From assembly GCF_963666525.1 (NCBI RefSeq), contig NZ_OY762905.1, positions 1,302,001 through 1,366,000 of the forward strand: DNA of 64,000 bases, read 5' to 3'. The position numbers were made by a program, and so were the translations under genes. The stretch is from an uncultured Cohaesibacter sp. Its GTDB lineage: Bacteria > Pseudomonadota > Alphaproteobacteria > Rhizobiales > Cohaesibacteraceae. Positions 51,834 through 60,776 of this stretch are shown here, one piece after another. How positions within the stretch are numbered: the first letter of the stretch is position 1; each line of letters begins with the position of its first letter. Under the pieces are notes generated by a model. That model ran no database searches, was not told the DNA's origin, and saw nothing but the letters and a program-made list of their open reading frames with translations.

Positions 51834-52853
51834 ATGACCCTGATGCGGCAAGAAACCGAAGAGATCCCGGCAGCGGTGGCACGCCTGCTTGCCTCAGCCC
51901 CCGAAACGATCGCGCCCGTGGCCGAAGCCTTACGGGCCTTTGATCCCCATGTGGTCGTGACCATCGCGCGCGGCTCGTCCGACCATGCCGCCCATTTCCT
52001 CAAATATGCCATCGAGCTGGTTCTGGGCCTGCCGGTCGCCTCGCAAGGTCCCTCCATCGCCTCCATCTTTGGTGCCCCCATGAAGATGGGACACGCCGCC
52101 GCACTCGCGGTCTCCCAGTCTGGTGCCAGCGCCGACATCGTGGCCATGGCCAAAACCGCCCGTGCAGGCGGGGCCCTTACAGCGGCCCTTGTCAACACCG
52201 TACCGTCTCCGCTTGCCGACAGCTGCGCCTATACACTTGATATCGCGGCCGGCGAGGAACAGGCCGTTGCCGCCACCAAATCCTACGTCAATTCCATCGT
52301 TGCCGGGCTTTCACTCATCGCCTACTGGGCCGATGACAAGCCCTTGAAAACCGCCCTCGCCAACCTGCCCGAACAGCTGAAAAAGGCAGAGGCGCTCGAC
52401 TGGTCCTTCATGCTGGAGACCGTGTCCGACGCCCAGTCGCTCTACACCCTCGGACGCGGTCCGACCATGGCGATTGCCGCCGAGGCAGCGCTCAAATGCA
52501 AGGAAACCAGCGTGTTGCACGCCGAAGCCTACTCCTCGGCAGAGATGCTGCATGGCCCGGTCTCGCTGGTCGACCGGGACTTCCCGGTCATTGCCTTTGC
52601 AGCCCGCGACGCTGCGGAAGATTCGATTGTGGAGATCATCAACGGGATCGCACCCAAGAATCCCCATTGCTATATTTCATCAGACAAATCCGCTGATGCG
52701 ATCCAGCTGCCCTTCATCGCCACAGGACATCCCCTGACCGATGCCCTCGCCCTGATCGTGCCATTCTATCGGTTTGTGGAGCAGCTTTCGCTGCACCGTG
52801 GACTGGACCCGGACAAGCCAGCGGCTCTCAAGAAAGTGACGGTAACGCGATGA
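51834..52853 (+). CDS. SIS domain sugar isomerase, glucosamine-6-phosphate deaminase-like (NagB-II type)
   Basis: A 339-residue double-SIS protein corresponding to the isomerase half of GlmS without its glutaminase domain. VVVTIARGSSDHAAHFLKYAIE, ALAVSQSGASADIVAMAKTAR, AVAATKSYVNSI and LHAEAYSSAEMLHGPVSLV are the sugar-phosphate site and the E-x-HGP catalytic segment. In this context it probably deaminates GlcN-6-phosphate to fructose-6-phosphate. The start ATG 51834 is the family start. The stop overlaps nagA by four bases. Confidence 0.85.
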   Translation: MTLMRQETEEIPAAVARLLASAPETIAPVAEALRAFDPHVVVTIARGSSDHAAHFLKYAIELVLGLPVASQGPSIASIFGAPMKMGHAAALAVSQSGASADIVAMAKTARAGGALTAALVNTVPSPLADSCAYTLDIAAGEEQAVAATKSYVNSIVAGLSLIAYWADDKPLKTALANLPEQLKKAEALDWSFMLETVSDAQSLYTLGRGPTMAIAAEAALKCKETSVLHAEAYSSAEMLHGPVSLVDRDFPVIAFAARDAAEDSIVEIINGIAPKNPHCYISSDKSADAIQLPFIATGHPLTDALALIVPFYRFVEQLSLHRGLDPDKPAALKKVTVTR

Positions 52854-54025
52854 ACAAAACAGCCTTCCCAGCCGATCGGATTTTCGACGGCACCCGGTTT
52901 CACGAACACGCAGCCCTGCTGGTTGAGGGCGACACAGTCGTTGCGATCGTGCCGCAAGCCGAGATTCCCGCCGACTATGCGCAGCAGAACAAGGGAACGG
53001 CGATGATCGTGCCGGGGTTCGTCGATCTGCAGGTGAACGGTGGCGGCGGGGCATTGCTCAATGAAACGCCGACAAAAGACGGCATCGAGACCATCTGCCG
53101 AGCGCATGCCCGCTTTGGCACCACCGCCCTGATGACAACCCTCATCACCGATGGCCCCGACGTGCGTGACCGGGCCCTTTCTGCAGGCAAGCAAGCCGCG
53201 GCAGCAAAGGTGCCGGGGTTCCTCGGCCTGCATCTGGAAGGGCCGCATCTGTCGGTGCCGCGCAAAGGGGTTCATGTCGCCGATTTCATCCGCCCGATGG
53301 AGGACAGCGATCTCTCGGTGCTGCTCGCAGCAGAGGGCTGCTTCGGCAAGAGCCTCATCACCATCGCACCGGAGAATGTCACCGTTGAGCAGGTGCGGGC
53401 ACTGGTCGCCGGAGGCTGGCACGTCAGCCTTGGCCACACGGATTGCGACGCGGAGACAGCCTTTCGCTATTTCGAGGCGGGAGCCAGCATGGCAACCCAC
53501 CTGTTCAACGCCATGAGCCAGATGCGCAACCGCGAGCCGGGGCTGGTTGGCGCGGTTCTGACAACCGACACCGCCTATTGCGGCATGATTGCCGACGGTC
53601 ATCACATCGCCAATGCCAACATGCGCGTTGCCCTTCGTGCCAAGCAGGGGCCGGGGCGTATCTTCTTTGTCACCGATGCCATGTCGCCAACCGGCACCGA
53701 TGTCACCGAGTTCATCCTCGGCGGCCGCCAGACCTTCCGGCGCGAAGGCCGTCTGGCTCTCGCAGATGGCACGTTGGCCGGGGCAGATATCGACATGATT
53801 TCCATGGTCCGCAAGGCGCTCGACACCCTGCCGCTGTCGCTGGAAGAGGTGCTCAAGATGGCCTCCCGCTATCCCTCCGAAGCCATCGGCGCCAGCAACA
53901 AAGGCCAACTCAGGCCCGGCTTTGACGCAGATTTCGTAGCTCTGGACAAGGGCCTGTCTCTACACGCCACCTTCATCGCCGGCCAGTGTGCACACAGCAA
54001 TGACAACAAGGGGGCTCCGCGATGA
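52850..54025 (+). CDS. nagA: N-acetylglucosamine-6-phosphate deacetylase
   Basis: A 391-residue amidohydrolase that removes the acetyl group from GlcNAc-6-phosphate. PGFVDLQVNGGGGALLNE, LGLHLEGPHLSVPRKGVH (metal glutamate), VSLGHTDCDAETAF (histidine), MATHLFNAMSQM (histidine) and FFVTDAMSPTGTD (catalytic aspartate) are all present. It overlaps the deaminase gene upstream and the kinase gene downstream by four bases each. Confidence 0.93.
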   Translation: MNKTAFPADRIFDGTRFHEHAALLVEGDTVVAIVPQAEIPADYAQQNKGTAMIVPGFVDLQVNGGGGALLNETPTKDGIETICRAHARFGTTALMTTLITDGPDVRDRALSAGKQAAAAKVPGFLGLHLEGPHLSVPRKGVHVADFIRPMEDSDLSVLLAAEGCFGKSLITIAPENVTVEQVRALVAGGWHVSLGHTDCDAETAFRYFEAGASMATHLFNAMSQMRNREPGLVGAVLTTDTAYCGMIADGHHIANANMRVALRAKQGPGRIFFVTDAMSPTGTDVTEFILGGRQTFRREGRLALADGTLAGADIDMISMVRKALDTLPLSLEEVLKMASRYPSEAIGASNKGQLRPGFDADFVALDKGLSLHATFIAGQCAHSNDNKGAPR

Positions 54026-54930
54026 TCGTCTGCTTCGACATCGGCGGCACCACAATCAAGGGCGCTCTGGCCGAAGACCCGCAACATATAACGCCGGTGC
54101 CGCGCATTCCCACGCCAGCCAATGACTTTGATGCCTTTGTCGCGGCCCTCAAGAGCGTCATTGACCAATCCCGTGAAGCGGTCCGCTGCGTTTCCATTTC
54201 GATCGCAGGCTTTCAGCACCCCAAAACAGGCCTTGGCGTGGTGGCAAACATTCCCTGCCTCCACGGTCGCCCCATGCAAAAGGATCTGGTTGCAGCATTG
54301 GGATTGCCGGTCATCATTGCCAATGACGCCGACTGTTTTGCCATTGCCGAAGCCGAATGTGGTGCCGGTAAAGGCCACCACGTTGTCTTCGGCATCATTC
54401 TGGGCACTGGCGTCGGCGGCGGGCTCGTCATCGACGGGCAGTTAATCAACTCAAGAGGCGGCTATGCGGGCGAATGGGGCCATGGCCCGGTCGCAGCCAC
54501 TCAAGCAGGCAATCCGCCCGTCTCCCTGCCCCGGTTCCATTGCGGCTGCGGCCTTGATGGCTGTCTCGACGCCACCTGTGGCGCGCGCGGCCTTGAGAAA
54601 ATCCACAAGCACATCCATGACAAAGATCTTTCGGCAGAAGACATTCTCAAGCACTGGCTTGAGCAGGACCCTGTAGCCAGCCGCACCATTGATGTCTTCC
54701 TCGACATTCTCTCTGCACCGCTTGCCATGATCGTCAACACCACGGCAGCAACCATCATCCCGGTCGGCGGCGGGCTTTCAAACGTGCCTGCGCTGATCGC
54801 TGCGATCGATAAGTCGGTACGCGGCCGGATGCTGGTCGACCCGGAAACTCCGCTCGTCGTGCCGGCCCAGAACCGTCTTGAACCAGGACTGGTTGGTGCC
54901 ACCATCCTCGGATTGCGTCAGATTACCTGA
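54022..54930 (+). CDS. ROK family N-acetylglucosamine/N-acetylmannosamine kinase
   Basis: A 302-residue ROK sugar kinase. The phosphate loop is CFDIGGTTIKGAL, the catalytic aspartate lies in VIIANDADCFAIAEAECGAG, and FHCGCGLDGCLDATCG is the ROK zinc site. It phosphorylates the sugar to feed NagA. It overlaps nagA by four bases. Confidence 0.9.
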   Translation: MIVCFDIGGTTIKGALAEDPQHITPVPRIPTPANDFDAFVAALKSVIDQSREAVRCVSISIAGFQHPKTGLGVVANIPCLHGRPMQKDLVAALGLPVIIANDADCFAIAEAECGAGKGHHVVFGIILGTGVGGGLVIDGQLINSRGGYAGEWGHGPVAATQAGNPPVSLPRFHCGCGLDGCLDATCGARGLEKIHKHIHDKDLSAEDILKHWLEQDPVASRTIDVFLDILSAPLAMIVNTTAATIIPVGGGLSNVPALIAAIDKSVRGRMLVDPETPLVVPAQNRLEPGLVGATILGLRQIT

Positions 54931-54967
54931 CAAGGCCCGCAGCCCAGCGTGAAGGAAAGACCGTGCC

Positions 54968-55717
54968 ATGGCCCAGTCCGGCCCCGCCCCTACCCCCCGA
55001 AACACCCCTCGCCTCGAGGTGTGCGTGGACACGCCAAAAGGTCTGCAAACGGCGATTGAGGCGGGGGCAGACAGGATAGAGCTTTGCTCGGCTCTGGCAA
55101 CGGGTGGGTTGACTCCCTCGCAAGGGTTCATGGTGCTGGCCGCCCGCACAAGCCCCATCCCCGTCCACGCTCTCATCAGGCCGCGCAGTGGCGACTTTGT
55201 CTTCTCTGAAGAGGAAATCGCTCTCATGCAGAAGGACATCGAGGCAGCCAGAGAGGCCGGGCTTGGGGGCGTTGTCATTGGCGCATCAAGAGCGGATGGT
55301 CGCCTTGATCTCTCCTCCCTCAAGGCCCTGATGCAAGCAGCAAGCCCTCTGGACATCACCCTGCACCGGGCCTTCGACATGGTGCCCGATTTCACCGAGG
55401 CGCTTGAGCAGACATCCGCGCTCGGCATCCGGCGTATCCTGACCTCCGGCGGCGCCCCCTCCGCCCTCGCTGGCATCGGGGTATTACAGCACCTCATAGA
55501 ACAGGCAGGCAACAGGCTCTCCATCATGCCCGGCGGCGGCATCACCGCCGACACCGTTGCACCCTTCCTCGACCTGGGGATCAGGGAGATCCATGCCTCC
55601 TGCTCAAGCCCGCAAGTCCACGCAGGCAAGGTCGCCGATCTCGGCTTTGCCCTGCCTTCAGACCGTCAGACCGATGCGAAAAAGGTGAAGGCTCTGAAGG
55701 CTGCGCTTGCTCGGTGA
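54968..55717 (+). CDS. cutC: CutC family protein
   Basis: A 249-residue TIM barrel. LEVCVDTPKGLQTAIEAGADRIELCSALATGGLTPSQGFM is the CutC signature, followed by IPVHALIRPRSGDFVF and ITLHRAFDMVPDFTEALEQ. First linked to copper tolerance, but its copper role is disputed and it occurs often with sugar genes. It is last in the GntR-NagB-II-NagA-ROK operon. Confidence 0.9.
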   Translation: MAQSGPAPTPRNTPRLEVCVDTPKGLQTAIEAGADRIELCSALATGGLTPSQGFMVLAARTSPIPVHALIRPRSGDFVFSEEEIALMQKDIEAAREAGLGGVVIGASRADGRLDLSSLKALMQAASPLDITLHRAFDMVPDFTEALEQTSALGIRRILTSGGAPSALAGIGVLQHLIEQAGNRLSIMPGGGITADTVAPFLDLGIREIHASCSSPQVHAGKVADLGFALPSDRQTDAKKVKALKAALAR

Positions 55718-55719
55718 AG

Positions 55720-55754
55720 ACAAAAAAAGACGCGGGACAGAAGCCTGCTCCGCG
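55720..55754 (-). terminator. Terminator between convergent cutC and PLP enzyme genes
   Basis: CGCGGGACAG and CTGCTCCGCG form a stem around AAGC. The minus strand ends in TCTTTTTTTG, so it mainly ends the PLP-enzyme transcript coming from the right. The plus side has only CCTTTG. Confidence 0.75.
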
Positions 55755-55785
55755 CCTTTGATCATTCAGCTTTCGCTGGTGCAGT

Positions 55786-57258
55786 TTATCCAGCCATGAA
55801 GGATGTGATCAGACCATCCCAGGCAGGCAGGTCTTCCACCAACTGGTCCCAGAAGGCCTGATCCCGACGGCTGTCGAAATCTTTCAATTCGACGCCCTGC
55901 TGCTCAACCCAGGTATAGTAGCCCAGGTTGAAGATGCGTTCGCGATCAATGCGGGTGAGCTCCAGCACGTGATCCACCGATGCACCGACGACCTGCGCCC
56001 CGAAGGCCTGCGCCGCAAGGGTCTTGTCGAAGCGGTTGCCAAAGTATTTCTGCAACGCTTTCGGCTGTTCGGTGCTGTACATCTCGGCGCCGTCAGTTGC
56101 CACGGTCATGACAACATCATTGGCCCCGAGCTTCTGGTATTTGGCCAGCTTGATCGCGCCAAGGATGTTGGCAATCGAAGACAGCCCGAGGGCAGACAGA
56201 CGTTCGATCAGCTCGGGCTCGACGCCGCGGTAGTCCTTGAGGTAGTCCTGTCCATCCGGCCTGTTGAACACCAGATTGAGCATGTCCGAGCCTGCCTCTG
56301 ACAGACCGATGACATAGTCGGAGTTCATCACGTTATGGATGAGCGGCACATGCTTGTCGCCAATGCCCTGAATGTTGTGGTCGCCATAGCCGTTGTAAAG
56401 CAGGGTCGGGCATTCCAGTGCCTCGACCACGGCAATGTCTGCACCATAATGCTGCTTGAGGTGATCACCGGCCGCCAGCGTCCCCGAAGAACCGGACGCA
56501 GAGACGAACCCGGCCATGTTGAGGTTACCCTCACCATTGAGCGCATCGAAGATCCGGCCAAGCGCCGCACCGGTCACAGCGCGGTGAACAGCATAGTTGC
56601 CGAACTCAGCGAACTGGTTGAGAATCACATTGTCCGGATCCTGGCTGAGCTTGTTGCAGGCGTCGTAGATTTCCTTGACGTTGCTCTCACAGCCCGGCGT
56701 GCGGATGATGTCATCATTGCTGAGCGTCCAGCTTTCCAGCCAGTTGAAGCGTTCCTGGCTCATGCCTTCTGGCAGCACCGCAACCCCGTGACATTCCAGA
56801 ATGCGCGAGATGGCGACGCCACCGCGGCAGTAGTTGCCGGTGGATGGCCATACGGCACGCTGGGAATAGGGATCGAAATTGCCCGAAACCAGCCGCTGCA
56901 CAAGGCAGGCATAGGCAGGCAGCACCTTGTGGGCCTTGATCATCGGGAAGCGGTTGCCAAGAGCGATGACGATCTTGGCGTCAACGCCAGTCAGCTCCTT
57001 GGGCAGAACGATATGCTCGGGTACCTCGACCAGTCCCTTGCGCTCGGCATCATTGTGCCAGTGCACACGGAACAGGTTGCGTGAATCCGCAGCATCCGGA
57101 TCGACCGTGGCCAGATCTGCAGCCATATCCGCCAGATGCGTAACCGGATCGATCAGTTCGGCAAACAGCGGCAGGCGAATATCGTAGCGGCGAAAAGACT
57201 CGGCAACCTTCTTGAGGGCTTTCTCGTCGGCGACTTCAGGTTTGAACACAAATGTCAT
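55786..57258 (-). CDS. Fold-type II PLP-dependent enzyme of unknown substrate
   Basis: A 490-residue protein, longer than cysteine synthase (about 320). The lysine in FPMIKAHKVLPAYACLVQRL is in the place of the PLP Schiff base, VWPSTGNYCRGGVAISRIL is the substrate-binding turn, and VSASGSSGTLAAGDHL is the phosphate-binding loop. It is usually labelled cysteine synthase-like, but length and divergence argue against that. The start overlaps the carbamoylase stop by four bases. It is last in the DAPAL-M20-carbamoylase-PLP operon, so a beta-elimination or deamination role in amino acid breakdown is likely. Confidence 0.7.
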   Translation of the reverse strand: MTFVFKPEVADEKALKKVAESFRRYDIRLPLFAELIDPVTHLADMAADLATVDPDAADSRNLFRVHWHNDAERKGLVEVPEHIVLPKELTGVDAKIVIALGNRFPMIKAHKVLPAYACLVQRLVSGNFDPYSQRAVWPSTGNYCRGGVAISRILECHGVAVLPEGMSQERFNWLESWTLSNDDIIRTPGCESNVKEIYDACNKLSQDPDNVILNQFAEFGNYAVHRAVTGAALGRIFDALNGEGNLNMAGFVSASGSSGTLAAGDHLKQHYGADIAVVEALECPTLLYNGYGDHNIQGIGDKHVPLIHNVMNSDYVIGLSEAGSDMLNLVFNRPDGQDYLKDYRGVEPELIERLSALGLSSIANILGAIKLAKYQKLGANDVVMTVATDGAEMYSTEQPKALQKYFGNRFDKTLAAQAFGAQVVGASVDHVLELTRIDRERIFNLGYYTWVEQQGVELKDFDSRRDQAFWDQLVEDLPAWDGLITSFMAG

Positions 57259-58178
57259 GATTTTTTCGGTTCGGTTATCGGGGTGTAGTTTTCGGGTTCA
57301 CGGTAACGCTGGAAGTTGAAGACGTTCTTGCGGATTTCATCGCAACGATCCAGATCGCATTCAAAGAAGACGACCTCGTCTCCCAGTGTCTTGGCCTGCG
57401 CCACGATCTGGCCGGTCGGATCGATGATGCAGGAACCGCCGATCAGGTCGCAGCCCTCTTCCTTGCCCGCCTTGGCAACGCCGACAACCCAGGTGCCGTT
57501 CTGATAGGCGCCGGCCTGCATTGACAGCTCGTTGTGGAAGTCCTGCAGATGGTCATGTTCCGGTGCCTGCGGATAATGAACCGGCGTGTTGTAGCCGATC
57601 ATGATCAGTTCGGCCCCGCGCAGACCGAGCACACGGAAGGTTTCCGGCCAGCGACGGTCGTTGCAGATGCACATGCCGAGCTTGCCACCGAGTGCATCGA
57701 AGGTCTGGAAACCGAGGTTTCCGGTCTCGAAATAGCGGCGCTCCAGGTGCTGGAACGGCCGCCAGTCTTCATATTCGCTGTGACCGGGCAGATGCACCTT
57801 GCGATATTTGCCAACGATCTCGCCGGTCTTGTCGACAATGATGGTGGTGTTGAAATGGCGCACCTTGCCCTCTTCAACGGTCAGCTCGGCGTAGCCCAGA
57901 TAGAAACCCATCTGGTATTTCCGGGCTGCGTCAAACAGCGGCTGGGTTTCGGCGCTCGGCATTTCCGTTTCGAAGAAGGCGTCAACATCTGCCTGATCCT
58001 CAAAATACCACCGTGGAAAGAAGGTGGTCAGTGCGAGTTCAGGGAAGACGATGAGGTCGGCTCCCAGCGTGTGGGCCTCTTCCATCAGCTTGATGCAACG
58101 GGCAACAACTTCGCTGCGCGTTTCCTCGCGCGCAATCGGCCCCAACTGGGCAGCAGCAACTTTCAATGGACGTGACAT
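57255..58178 (-). CDS. N-carbamoyl-D-amino acid hydrolase (nitrilase superfamily)
   Basis: A 307-residue enzyme that hydrolyses N-carbamoyl-D-amino acids to the amino acid, CO2 and ammonia. The catalytic triad sits at the same numbers as in the Agrobacterium enzyme: E47 (FPELALTTFFPRW), K127 (YRKVHLPGH) and C172 (MCICNDRRWPET). NTPVHYPQAPEHDHL and DLDRCDEIRKNVFNF also match. It overlaps the PLP gene start by four bases and lies 10 bases after the M20 gene stop. Specificity could have shifted to a related ureido acid. Confidence 0.88.
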   Translation of the reverse strand: MSRPLKVAAAQLGPIAREETRSEVVARCIKLMEEAHTLGADLIVFPELALTTFFPRWYFEDQADVDAFFETEMPSAETQPLFDAARKYQMGFYLGYAELTVEEGKVRHFNTTIIVDKTGEIVGKYRKVHLPGHSEYEDWRPFQHLERRYFETGNLGFQTFDALGGKLGMCICNDRRWPETFRVLGLRGAELIMIGYNTPVHYPQAPEHDHLQDFHNELSMQAGAYQNGTWVVGVAKAGKEEGCDLIGGSCIIDPTGQIVAQAKTLGDEVVFFECDLDRCDEIRKNVFNFQRYREPENYTPITEPKKS

Positions 58179-58188
58179 AGCCAGATCC

Positions 58189-59436
58189 TCATCTTTCTTC
58201 AGCTTTGGTCAGAACCGCCTGCAGCAGCACATTGGCACCTGCCTGCAGTTCTTCGGGTGCGGTGTATTCTTCTATATTGTGGCTGATGCCACCCTTGGAG
58301 GGCACGAAGACCATCGCCGTTGGACAATCGGGGGCGAACATCTGGGCGTCGTGGCCGGCGCCAGAAGGCATGCGGCGCACGGCATAACCCTGTTCCCTGG
58401 CGGTCTTGGCGATAAGATCGACCATAGATTCGTTGAACATCACCGGCTCGAAACGGGCCAGCTTGCGAGCCGTGACGGAAACGCCTTCGGCCCGGCAGAT
58501 GCATTCGATCTCGGCGGCCAGCATCTTCTCGGCCTGCTGCAGCTTCTGCTCGTCAATATGGCGCAGGTCCACTGTCAGGCGAGCCTTGCGCGCAATCACG
58601 TTGACCAGATTGGGGTCAAGCTCGGTAACGCCAACGGTAGCGACCTGGCCATCACCAACCCCTCCGGCCACCTTGCGGGCCGCGACCGAGATGCTTGCGG
58701 CGGCAAACCCGGCATCGTGACGCAGACGCATCGGGGTCGTACCTGCATGGTTTGAGACACCCTCGACCACATACTCGGTCCAGCTGATGCCCTGCACGCC
58801 GGTCACTGCGCCGATGAGATCTCCCTCTTCTTCCAGAACGGGGCCCTGTTCAACATGCATTTCAAAGAAGCAATAGGGCGTGATCTGCCCCGGCTCGGTT
58901 TCACCGGCATAGCCGATGCGGGCGAGCTCTTCGCCAACCACGAATCCGTCGGCATCCTTGACGGCCAACGCCTCGTCCAGCGGCAGCGAGCCACGATCAA
59001 CCGCACTGCCCAGCATGTCGGGCGCAAAGCGCGAACCTTCCTCATTGGTAAAGGCACCGACCACGATCGGCCGCAACGGAACATAGCCGCTGTCCTTGAG
59101 CACGGAAATTACTTCCAGCCCCGCCAGCACACCCAGGTTGCCATCATAAAGACCACCCGTGGCAACGGTATCGATATGCGAACCGATCATCACTGGCGGC
59201 AGATCCTCGCGGCCTTGCAGAATGCCTTTCAGGTTGCCGATCTTGTCGACGGTGACCGTGAGCCCCAAGTCCTTCATCCAGCCCACGACCCGGTCGCGGC
59301 CGAGCTTGTCGGTGTCGCTGAGCGCCAGCCGACATACGCCACCACCCTCAAGAGCGCCATCCTGCCCCAAAGCCATAAGGCGCCCGAGCAAGCGGTCGAT
59401 GTCGATCCGCAGATTGCTAAAAGCCGGGTGTGTCAT
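58189..59436 (-). CDS. M20 family Zn-dependent amidohydrolase (HyuC/allantoate amidohydrolase type)
   Basis: A 415-residue metalloenzyme. MIGSHIDTVATGGLYDGNLGVLAGLEVI carries two metal ligands (H and D), TNEEGSRFAPDMLGS carries the catalytic EE pair, FEMHVEQGPVLEEEG follows, and MPSGAGHDAQMFA has the C-terminal ligands. Members hydrolyse N-carbamoyl-L-amino acids, ureidoglycolate, allantoate or beta-ureidopropionate. The start overlaps the PLP lyase stop by four bases. With the D-specific carbamoylase next door, both enantiomers of an N-carbamoyl amino acid could be handled. Confidence 0.88.
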   Translation of the reverse strand: MTHPAFSNLRIDIDRLLGRLMALGQDGALEGGGVCRLALSDTDKLGRDRVVGWMKDLGLTVTVDKIGNLKGILQGREDLPPVMIGSHIDTVATGGLYDGNLGVLAGLEVISVLKDSGYVPLRPIVVGAFTNEEGSRFAPDMLGSAVDRGSLPLDEALAVKDADGFVVGEELARIGYAGETEPGQITPYCFFEMHVEQGPVLEEEGDLIGAVTGVQGISWTEYVVEGVSNHAGTTPMRLRHDAGFAAASISVAARKVAGGVGDGQVATVGVTELDPNLVNVIARKARLTVDLRHIDEQKLQQAEKMLAAEIECICRAEGVSVTARKLARFEPVMFNESMVDLIAKTAREQGYAVRRMPSGAGHDAQMFAPDCPTAMVFVPSKGGISHNIEEYTAPEELQAGANVLLQAVLTKAEER

Positions 59437-60629
59437 TGTTCAAGTACCTCACTTGCTGATTTGCCAACAATTGTCTTGTAAGCCTCTGGATCCGTGTCCC
59501 CTTCGCTGTTGACCACGAAGACACGGCTGTCTGGTCCAAGGCCCAATTCCTTGCGCAGGGTTTCGTCCTGAGCTGCGGCCACGAGTCCCGCAAGCCCGGA
59601 TATCCCGGTTTCCCCCGCAATCACCGGGCGGGCATCCTGTCCCTTCCCGGCGAGATAACGCATCATGACCGGCACGGCGTCATCGCTGAGGGTCATCATG
59701 AAATCGGCGCCGGTTCGGAGAACCGGCCACGCAATGAGCGAGACCTCGCCGCAGGAGAGGCCGGCCATGGCCGAGTCGATGTCGCCGGTCACGGCGACAG
59801 GCTCACCAGCCACAAGGCTCTCGTACCAGCAGGCACACTGCTCCGGCTCGACGATGGTCGTGATGGGCCGCTCCGCGCCGTAGGCCTGCCAGAAGCGGGC
59901 CGCGCTGGCAGACGCCATGCCCCCAACCCCGGCCTGCAGGAACAGATGGGTGATCGGCGGCTCGTCCCTAAGCTGGTCCAGCGCCTCGTCCACCAGCAGC
60001 ATGTAGCCTTGCGTCACATCGCGTGGTGCCTCGACGGTTTCCCCGTCTGACGTATCGGGAATGACAAACCAGCCTTCGTCCTTGGCTGTCTTTGCTGCCA
60101 GACGGACGGCATCATCGAACGAGCCATCCACTTCCCGGATCTCCGCGCCGTAGGAGGCAATGGCATCCTTGCGCTGTCGGGTGACCGAAGAACAGACGAA
60201 GATCACGCAGCGACAGCCGAACATCCGCGCACCCCATGCCACCGAACGACCATGATTGCCATCGGTCGCGGCAGTCACTGTCAGGTTGACCACCCGCGCC
60301 TTCATCTGGGGAGATGCGAGATCAGGCTCCGCCTCCCCCGTCTCCGCCGACAGATAGCGGCTCAGCGCCCGGCTGACGGCAAAGGCACCGCCCAGCGGCT
60401 TGAAACTGCCAAGCCCGAAGCGGACGGATTCATCCTTGAAGTAGATCTTGCCAAGGTCCAGCTCGGCTGCGAGATCGGAAAGATCCCGGATCGGCGACGG
60501 CGCATAGCCCGGCCAGCTGCTGATCGTGCTGCGGGCGATATCCATGCCGTCCTTTTCAAAAGGAAGAGAAGGAAGCGTCCGGGAAGCCTCTGGATTCCGG
60601 GCCGCTCTTACAAGAGAAATCTTCATCAT
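59433..60629 (-). CDS. Diaminopropionate ammonia-lyase-like PLP enzyme (YgeX/DpaL family)
   Basis: A 398-residue fold-type II PLP enzyme. VRFGLGSFKPLGGAFAV carries the PLP lysine, TAATDGNHGRSVAWGARMFG, VFVCSSVTRQRKDAIASYGAEIREV and FLQAGVGGMASASAARFW (phosphate loop) are YgeX-type. The reaction converts 2,3-diaminopropionate to pyruvate and two ammonia. It heads a four-gene operon, after the TRAP terminator. The E. coli ygeWXY cluster likewise combines this enzyme with a peptidase-type amidohydrolase. Confidence 0.87.
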   Translation of the reverse strand: MMKISLVRAARNPEASRTLPSLPFEKDGMDIARSTISSWPGYAPSPIRDLSDLAAELDLGKIYFKDESVRFGLGSFKPLGGAFAVSRALSRYLSAETGEAEPDLASPQMKARVVNLTVTAATDGNHGRSVAWGARMFGCRCVIFVCSSVTRQRKDAIASYGAEIREVDGSFDDAVRLAAKTAKDEGWFVIPDTSDGETVEAPRDVTQGYMLLVDEALDQLRDEPPITHLFLQAGVGGMASASAARFWQAYGAERPITTIVEPEQCACWYESLVAGEPVAVTGDIDSAMAGLSCGEVSLIAWPVLRTGADFMMTLSDDAVPVMMRYLAGKGQDARPVIAGETGISGLAGLVAAAQDETLRKELGLGPDSRVFVVNSEGDTDPEAYKTIVGKSASEVLEQ

Positions 60630-60728
60630 TGTCTTTTCTTGTTCTGGCTTGATCGGCTCTTTTGATCCCGGTCCGGCAGCAAGGCCTGTCGGCCAACAGG
60701 CAGGGATCAGAAAAACCGCTCAAATGGG

Positions 60729-60761
60729 AAAGAAAAAGCGGCGGACAGAAACGCCCGCCGC
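60729..60761 (-). terminator. Terminator of the TRAP operon
   Basis: Read on the minus strand, GCGGCGG and CCGCCGC form a stem around a 10-base loop, followed by TTTTTCTTT. It lies just after the binding-protein stop and about 100 bases before the lyase start, separating the TRAP and lyase operons, perhaps with readthrough. Confidence 0.8.
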
Positions 60762-60776
60762 AAGTTTGTGGTGCCA

